Part shown: positions 6,085-9,524 of the stretch, piece after piece
Position numbering within the stretch: the first letter of the stretch is position 1
How the letters are laid out: every line of letters starts with the position of its first letter
Assembly (NCBI GenBank): GCA_030691555.1
Contig: JAUYEB010000005.1
Location: 1-9,524, forward strand
Reading direction: 5' to 3'
DNA: 9,524 nucleotides
Source: Candidatus Bathyarchaeota archaeon
GTDB taxonomy: Archaea > Thermoproteota > Bathyarchaeia > TCS64
Program-made: the position numbers and the translations under genes
Notes under the pieces: model-generated
The model's database searches: none
What the model was told of the DNA's origin: nothing
The model's input: only the letters and a program-made list of their open reading frames with translations

Positions 6085-6124
6085 CGGGATAAACCCTTCT
6101 ATCTAAGAGTAGAATTAGATTTAA

Positions 6125-6143
6125 TGTACGTGTTTAGCTCTTT
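6125..6143 (+). repeat. Left terminal inverted repeat of the IS
   Basis: TGTACGTGTTTAGCTCTTT here is the exact reverse complement of 7673-7691. The next base outward on each side no longer pairs, which defines the ends. Confidence 0.9.
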
Positions 6144-6197
6144 ATATATGAACTGTCGAGTCTTCCCGAAGCTTACATCTAACCCCCTAACGAAAAC

Positions 6198-6227
6198 CTT
6201 AAATGAATAGTATAAACATGTTTATAC
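6198..6227 (+). promoter_or_regulatory. IS promoter with perfect 18-base palindrome
   Basis: CTTAAATG, centred near 6202, lies about 27 bases before ATG 6229, so the transcript is probably leaderless. Between that box and the ATG is GTATAAACATGTTTATAC (6210-6227), a perfect 18-base palindrome ending one base before the start codon. A protein bound there would cover the transcription start. It also contains a TATA-like sequence on each strand. Confidence 0.65.
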
Positions 6228-6228
6228 G

Positions 6229-6393
6229 ATGCATTTGGAGGATCTCCAACTAACCGAGAAAAAACTCGTCCTCACAGCCGACATCGAGGACATAATACGC
6301 AGAAAAGCCACCCCCACCGGCAACGGCGCCCACGTAACCTGCCCCAAGGAATACGTCGGGCGAACAATCTACCTCGTAGTCTGCAGGGAATGA
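6229..6393 (+). CDS. DUF2080 family transposase-associated protein (AbrB-like)
   Basis: ATG 6229 to TGA 6391-6393 gives 54 residues. The C-terminal half, KATPTGNGAHVTCPKEYVGRTIYLVVC (26-52), is the DUF2080 signature (T-x-S/T-GNGAHV-x-x-PK-E-x-x-G). It also resembles the swapped-hairpin SpoVT/AbrB fold used by small DNA-binding proteins and antitoxins. DUF2080 proteins are found in archaea as the first gene of transposons, ahead of the transposase; no biochemical role is established. The stop overlaps the transposase start in ATGA, implying translational coupling. With a palindrome on its own promoter, self-repression of the element is a reasonable hypothesis. The gene starts without a ribosome binding site. 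Confidence 0.85.
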   Translation: MHLEDLQLTEKKLVLTADIEDIIRRKATPTGNGAHVTCPKEYVGRTIYLVVCRE

Positions 6394-7682
6394 CCTGCCA
6401 AGACTGTCTCAAGCTCCAGGAGGAGAACCTGAGACTCGCAGCGGAGAACACGGATCTCAGGAGACGCCTCGCCGCCTACGAGAACCCCCACACCCCACCA
6501 TCCCGGCGCATGTACCCGACCCGCATCCACAGAGCCGGCGCCAGACGCTACCCGGGGAGACCCCGAGGCCACCCCGGCTCCACGAGGCCCCGACACAAGC
6601 CGGATACGGTGAAGACGCCGCCACCCAAGACGCGGTGCGAGGGCTGCGGAGCAGGGCTCGGGGAACCATCCTACGTGGGCCACAGAATAGTCGAGGAGAT
6701 CATGAATCCATCCCCGAGGCAGGTGATCGACTACCTATCCTACGAGTACGAGTGCCCATCCTGCGGCGGCCACTCGACCGCGAGGCACCCGGACTGCCCA
6801 CCCACGGGGTGGCTCGGCAAGAACGCGTTGATCCAGGCGACTCTCCTGAGGTACGCAGAGAGGCTCCCCGTCAGGAAGACCGCGGAGGCCCTCGGGAGGA
6901 CCTACGGATTGTCGGTGACTCCGGCGACTGTCCTCGACATAACAAACCGGGTGGCCGGCTGGCTCCGCCCCGAGTACGATGCCATCCGCGGGAGGATACG
7001 GGCCGCGGGCGTCGTCTACGTGGATGAGACTGGTGTCCACGTGGATGGGGTCCGGGGCTGGATCTGGGTCTTCACCACGCCGTCTGAGACGCTGTTCGCC
7101 GTCAGGAAGAGCAGAGGCAAGAAGGTGCTCCGGGAGGTCCTCGGAGGCGACTATAGGGGTGTGGTGGTCTACGATGGGTGGAGGAGCTACCCGAACTACA
7201 CGGAGCGCCTTCAGCGGTGTTGGGCTCACCTCCTCAGGGAGGCCCGGTACCTCGCGGAGCACGTGGAGGAGGCCGCCGCCCTCTCTGAGGGGCTGCACGC
7301 GCTCTACGGGCGCGTCAGTGTGTCGCCTGGGGATAGGCCGCCTCCTGGGCTGGTTGGGGAGGCGAGGGCCGAGGTGCTGCGGTTGGTGGGGGGTCCCTTC
7401 GAGTCGGAGGAGTGCAGGAGGTTCGCTGGGAAGGTGGTGAATGGGTTGGATCATTGGTTTACGTTCCTCGGGGTGCCGGGTGTGGAGGCGACGAATAATC
7501 GTGCTGAGAGGGCGCTTCGTGAGTTGGTGGTTCAGAGGAAGATCATGGGGTGCTTTAGGAATGGTAAGGGTACGTGGATCTGTGAGACGGTGATGTCGGT
7601 GTTGTCGACTTGGGGGCAGCAGGGCCGTGATCTGCCCCAGGCCCTTGGAGAGGCTCTAACCCGGGAATGGACAAAGAGCTAA
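6390..7682 (+). CDS. IS66 family DDE transposase
   Basis: 430 residues from the ATG overlapping the DUF2080 stop. It opens with a coiled-coil-like leucine segment (7-32), then a basic proline-rich linker (36-80), and a zinc ribbon with Cys83-x2-Cys86 and Cys122-x2-Cys125. The DDE core has YVDETGVHVDG (Asp212), VVYDGWRSY (Asp262) and EATNNRAERALR (Glu373), the three acidic residues expected of IS66 transposases; the following RKIMGCFRN and GTWICETVMSVLSTWGQQG are also typical of the family. It is complete, though shorter than the roughly 500 residues of many bacterial members. Unlike multi-gene bacterial IS66 elements there is no TnpA/TnpB accessory pair; DUF2080 takes the first position. GC skew changes sign within the gene. 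Confidence 0.95.
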   Translation: MTCQDCLKLQEENLRLAAENTDLRRRLAAYENPHTPPSRRMYPTRIHRAGARRYPGRPRGHPGSTRPRHKPDTVKTPPPKTRCEGCGAGLGEPSYVGHRIVEEIMNPSPRQVIDYLSYEYECPSCGGHSTARHPDCPPTGWLGKNALIQATLLRYAERLPVRKTAEALGRTYGLSVTPATVLDITNRVAGWLRPEYDAIRGRIRAAGVVYVDETGVHVDGVRGWIWVFTTPSETLFAVRKSRGKKVLREVLGGDYRGVVVYDGWRSYPNYTERLQRCWAHLLREARYLAEHVEEAAALSEGLHALYGRVSVSPGDRPPPGLVGEARAEVLRLVGGPFESEECRRFAGKVVNGLDHWFTFLGVPGVEATNNRAERALRELVVQRKIMGCFRNGKGTWICETVMSVLSTWGQQGRDLPQALGEALTREWTKS

Positions 7683-7691
7683 ACACGTACA
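7673..7691 (-). repeat. Right terminal inverted repeat of the IS
   Basis: Exact reverse complement of 6125-6143. It contains the last codons and the TAA stop (7680-7682) of the transposase gene, so changes here would affect both the end and the protein. Confidence 0.9.
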
Positions 7692-7730
7692 AGGTTTTGA
7701 GGGACTCTTTTATCTCCCTATAAATCACTT

Positions 7731-7752
7731 ACCCCTAAACTGGGTCTTTTTT
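7731..7752 (+). terminator. Terminator-like stem and T-run between the IS and glmS
   Basis: ACCC (7731-7734) pairs with GGGT (7742-7745) across seven bases, followed by C and six T (7747-7752). The stem is weak but the T-run alone could stop read-through from the transposase into glmS. Confidence 0.4.
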
Positions 7753-7762
7753 AAACGCATCA

Positions 7763-7770
7763 CATAAAAG
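7763..7770 (+). promoter_or_regulatory. TATA box of glmS
   Basis: CATAAAAG is centred about 27 bases before ATG 7794, so the message is predicted to be leaderless. It lies outside the IS, so glmS keeps its own promoter. A second TATA-like CCTATAAAT at 7717-7725 lies before the T-run and seems less suitable. Confidence 0.55.
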
Positions 7771-7793
7771 CAGGGTTAATGATGGAATAAGCA

Positions 7794-9524
7794 ATGTGCG
7801 GAATTTTTGGCTCAGTTCTCAGAACTGGTCAAGTTGCCCCCATGATACTCGACGGCTTGGGGAGGCTTGAGTACAGGGGCTACGACTCGACCGGCGTCGC
7901 GATGATCGATAAGGGCGTGCTTCAGATCCGTAAGGACGCCGGTAAGATCAAGGAAGTCGCTGATCGTCTCAAGATAGCCGAGATGAGGGGGCGTATCGGC
8001 ATCGGCCACACGAGGTGGGCGACCCACGGCGCGCCGAACATGATCAACGCGCACCCCCACACCGACTCAACGGGTAAGATCGCCTTGATCCACAACGGCG
8101 TCATCGAGAACTTCATGGAACTAAAACAGGAGCTTATAGACAAGGGACACAACTTCGTGTCGCGGACGGACACCGAGGTGATACCGAACCTCATCGAGGA
8201 GGAGATGAGGGGGGAGGCGACCCTGACCGAGGCCACGTTGAAGGCGTTGAGGAGGCTGAAGGGGTCGTACGCCATCGCCGTGGTTTCGAGCCTCGAGCCC
8301 GACAAGATAGTCTGCGCCCGCCACGAGAGCCCACTCGTGCTTGGGGTCTCGGATAAGGGAACTTACTGTGCCTCGGACGCGCCCGCCATCCGCCCATACA
8401 CGAACAGGGTCGTCTATCTGCGGAACGGCGAACTTGCCACCATAGACGTCGACGGGTACAAGATCGTGAAGGTGGCCGACGGGTCACCGGTCGAGAGGGC
8501 CCCCGAGGAGATAACCTGGACCCTCGAGATGGCCGAGAAGCAGGACTTCCCCCACTACATGCTGAAGGAGATAAACGAGCAGCCCATCAGCCTGAGAAAC
8601 GGGCTGAGGCTGCAGGAGAAATATATGGATCTCATCACGACGTTCCTCGACCGCGGGAAGGAGGTCTTCCTAGTCAGCGCCGGTACGTCGCAGCACTCAT
8701 GCATCGCGGGCTCATACATCTTCTCGAAGATCGCTAGACTCACAACCTATCCGGTCGTCTCATCCGAGTTCGTTGAGAGATATGGCTCGACGGTCGGCAT
8801 CGACACAATAATCCTCGCAGTCAGCCAATCGGGGGAGACCTACGACACCCTGAAGGCGGTCGACCACGCGCGCATGAGGGCCGCCACGGTCCTCGGTCTG
8901 ACAAACACCGTCGGCTCCACCCTCACAAGGGTATCCAGGGCCTACATCATACAGCAGTCCGGGCCCGAGATCGGCGTAGCGGCAACAAAGACCTTCACCA
9001 GCCAGGTGTTGGTATTGGCGCAGTTGGCTCTGAGACTCGCCAAGATTAGGGGGAAGCTGTCCCAGGACGAGCTAGATGAGTACAAGGCTAGCCTGCACAA
9101 AGTACCCGACTGGGTCGAGGAGGTCCTGGAGAAGACAAACGATCGAGTGAAGGAGCTTGCGGCGAAGTACAAGGATGATCGGCTCTTCCTCTTCCTGGGC
9201 AGGGGGATAAGCTCGGCCACCGCGATGGAGGGCCGACTCAAGGTCCTAGAGATCACGTACGTGCCCTCGCTGGCCTACCCGGCCGGGGAGAGCAAGCACG
9301 GACCCATAAGCATAATCGAGAAGGATACCGCCTGCGTCTTCGTCTGCCCCCGTGGGGAGACACACGCCGAGATAATCGGCAGCATAATGGAGATGAAGGC
9401 GCGTGGGGCGAACATAATCTCGATCTGCGAGGAGGGGGACGAGGCCATAAAGAGCCTCTCGGACAGCTTCATCGAGATGCCGAAGGGCATACCCGAACTC
9501 CTCTCCCCGATACCGTACGTGGTG
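7794..9524 (+). CDS. glmS: Glutamine--fructose-6-phosphate aminotransferase, isomerizing (3' end beyond window)
   Basis: 577 residues are visible and the frame is still open at the window edge; the usual length is about 590-610, so only the last turn is missing. The enzyme makes glucosamine-6-phosphate from fructose-6-phosphate and glutamine, the entry to amino-sugar synthesis for glycans. After Met1, Cys2 is the N-terminal nucleophile of the glutaminase domain, with EYRGYDS (26-32), HTRWATHG (72-79), HNGVIEN (100-106) and SRTDTEV (123-129). The linker DFPHYMLKEI (251-260) leads to two SIS sugar-isomerase domains: SAGTSQHS (295-302), SQSGETYDT (344-352), the GVAATKTFTSQ segment (394-404), MEGRLKVLEITY (478-489) and AGESKHGPI (497-505). 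All key residues seen are intact. It is preceded by its own TATA box, so the IS 102 bases upstream does not obviously disrupt it. Confidence 0.95.
   Translation, partial: MCGIFGSVLRTGQVAPMILDGLGRLEYRGYDSTGVAMIDKGVLQIRKDAGKIKEVADRLKIAEMRGRIGIGHTRWATHGAPNMINAHPHTDSTGKIALIHNGVIENFMELKQELIDKGHNFVSRTDTEVIPNLIEEEMRGEATLTEATLKALRRLKGSYAIAVVSSLEPDKIVCARHESPLVLGVSDKGTYCASDAPAIRPYTNRVVYLRNGELATIDVDGYKIVKVADGSPVERAPEEITWTLEMAEKQDFPHYMLKEINEQPISLRNGLRLQEKYMDLITTFLDRGKEVFLVSAGTSQHSCIAGSYIFSKIARLTTYPVVSSEFVERYGSTVGIDTIILAVSQSGETYDTLKAVDHARMRAATVLGLTNTVGSTLTRVSRAYIIQQSGPEIGVAATKTFTSQVLVLAQLALRLAKIRGKLSQDELDEYKASLHKVPDWVEEVLEKTNDRVKELAAKYKDDRLFLFLGRGISSATAMEGRLKVLEITYVPSLAYPAGESKHGPISIIEKDTACVFVCPRGETHAEIIGSIMEMKARGANIISICEEGDEAIKSLSDSFIEMPKGIPELLSPIPYVV

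Larger units (their letters stand above)
6125..7691 (+). mobile_element. IS66-like insertion sequence with DUF2080 accessory gene
   Basis: A 1567-base element bounded by 19-base perfect inverted repeats. It carries two plus-strand genes overlapping by four bases: a DUF2080 family transposon-associated protein and an IS66-type DDE transposase. The transposase stop codon lies inside the right inverted repeat. IS66 elements usually make 8-base target duplications; the flanks here (AGATTTAA on the left, AGGTTTTG on the right) agree at only five of eight positions, so no clear duplication is seen. Both genes look intact, so the element may be active. It sits between an unknown ORF and glmS. Confidence 0.85.

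Noticed and set aside
5528..6124. IS200/IS605-type element
   Set aside because: Hairpins are present but there is no HUH transposase signature and the ORF does not show TnpB catalytic motifs or zinc-finger cysteines.
6735..7454. A 239-residue minus-strand frame within the transposase gene
   Set aside because: It is the antisense shadow of a clear DDE transposase with all catalytic residues; its proline- and arginine-rich composition is typical of GC-rich antisense frames.
1..9524. CRISPR array or defence island
   Set aside because: No regularly spaced repeats and no nuclease, helicase or toxin-antitoxin families other than the transposon-linked DUF2080 protein were seen.

Overview
This looks like the chromosome of a GC-rich archaeon. 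The archaeal signs are AT-rich TATA-like boxes centred about 26-27 bases before start codons (most clearly glmS, polX and the transposon's first gene), a mixture of leaderless starts with GTG and TTG starts, T-run terminators, an archaeal-type CxxC-x17-CxxC zinc-ribbon protein, a PolX-type DNA polymerase, and a transposon whose first gene is a DUF2080 protein. A Thermoproteota or Bathyarchaeia-type host fits, but I cannot fix the lineage from the sequence alone.

Layout from left to right. Bases 2-151 hold the tail of a pyruvate-kinase-alpha/beta-domain-like protein (+). A 57-residue zinc-ribbon gene on the minus strand (243-416) converges on it. After a 225-base gap containing one inverted repeat, a 51-residue two-helix membrane protein (642-797, +) and a VTT/DedA-like membrane protein (814-1482, +) form a probable two-gene operon. 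Its end overlaps by 20 bases the end of polX (minus), a complete PolX with helix-hairpin-helix, polymerase and PHP phosphoesterase parts. Upstream of polX on the same strand is a CPA2-type cation/proton antiporter (3282-4499). It shares a 106-base divergent control region with a cysteine-free winged-helix ArsR-type regulator (4605-5171, +). That region holds a perfect 16-base palindrome, a repeated half-site and one AT-rich box placed to serve both directions.

Bases 5294-5539 are the first quarter of an M20 metallopeptidase, cut off exactly at its zinc-binding GHLD motif. An AT-richer scar follows (about 5528-6124), with stacked hairpins and an unrecognised 131-residue minus-strand ORF. Next comes an IS66-like insertion sequence with 19-base terminal inverted repeats (6125-7691): a DUF2080 protein overlapping an IS66-family transposase by four bases, under a promoter with a perfect 18-base palindrome. 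To the right, glmS starts at 7794 with its own TATA box and runs out of the window.

The most interesting items are the compact divergent regulator/antiporter switch, the possible self-repression of the transposon by its AbrB-like DUF2080 protein, the reversal of GC skew inside the insertion sequence, and the scarred region between the broken peptidase and the IS. I saw no defence system, CRISPR array or other clearly new multi-gene system.
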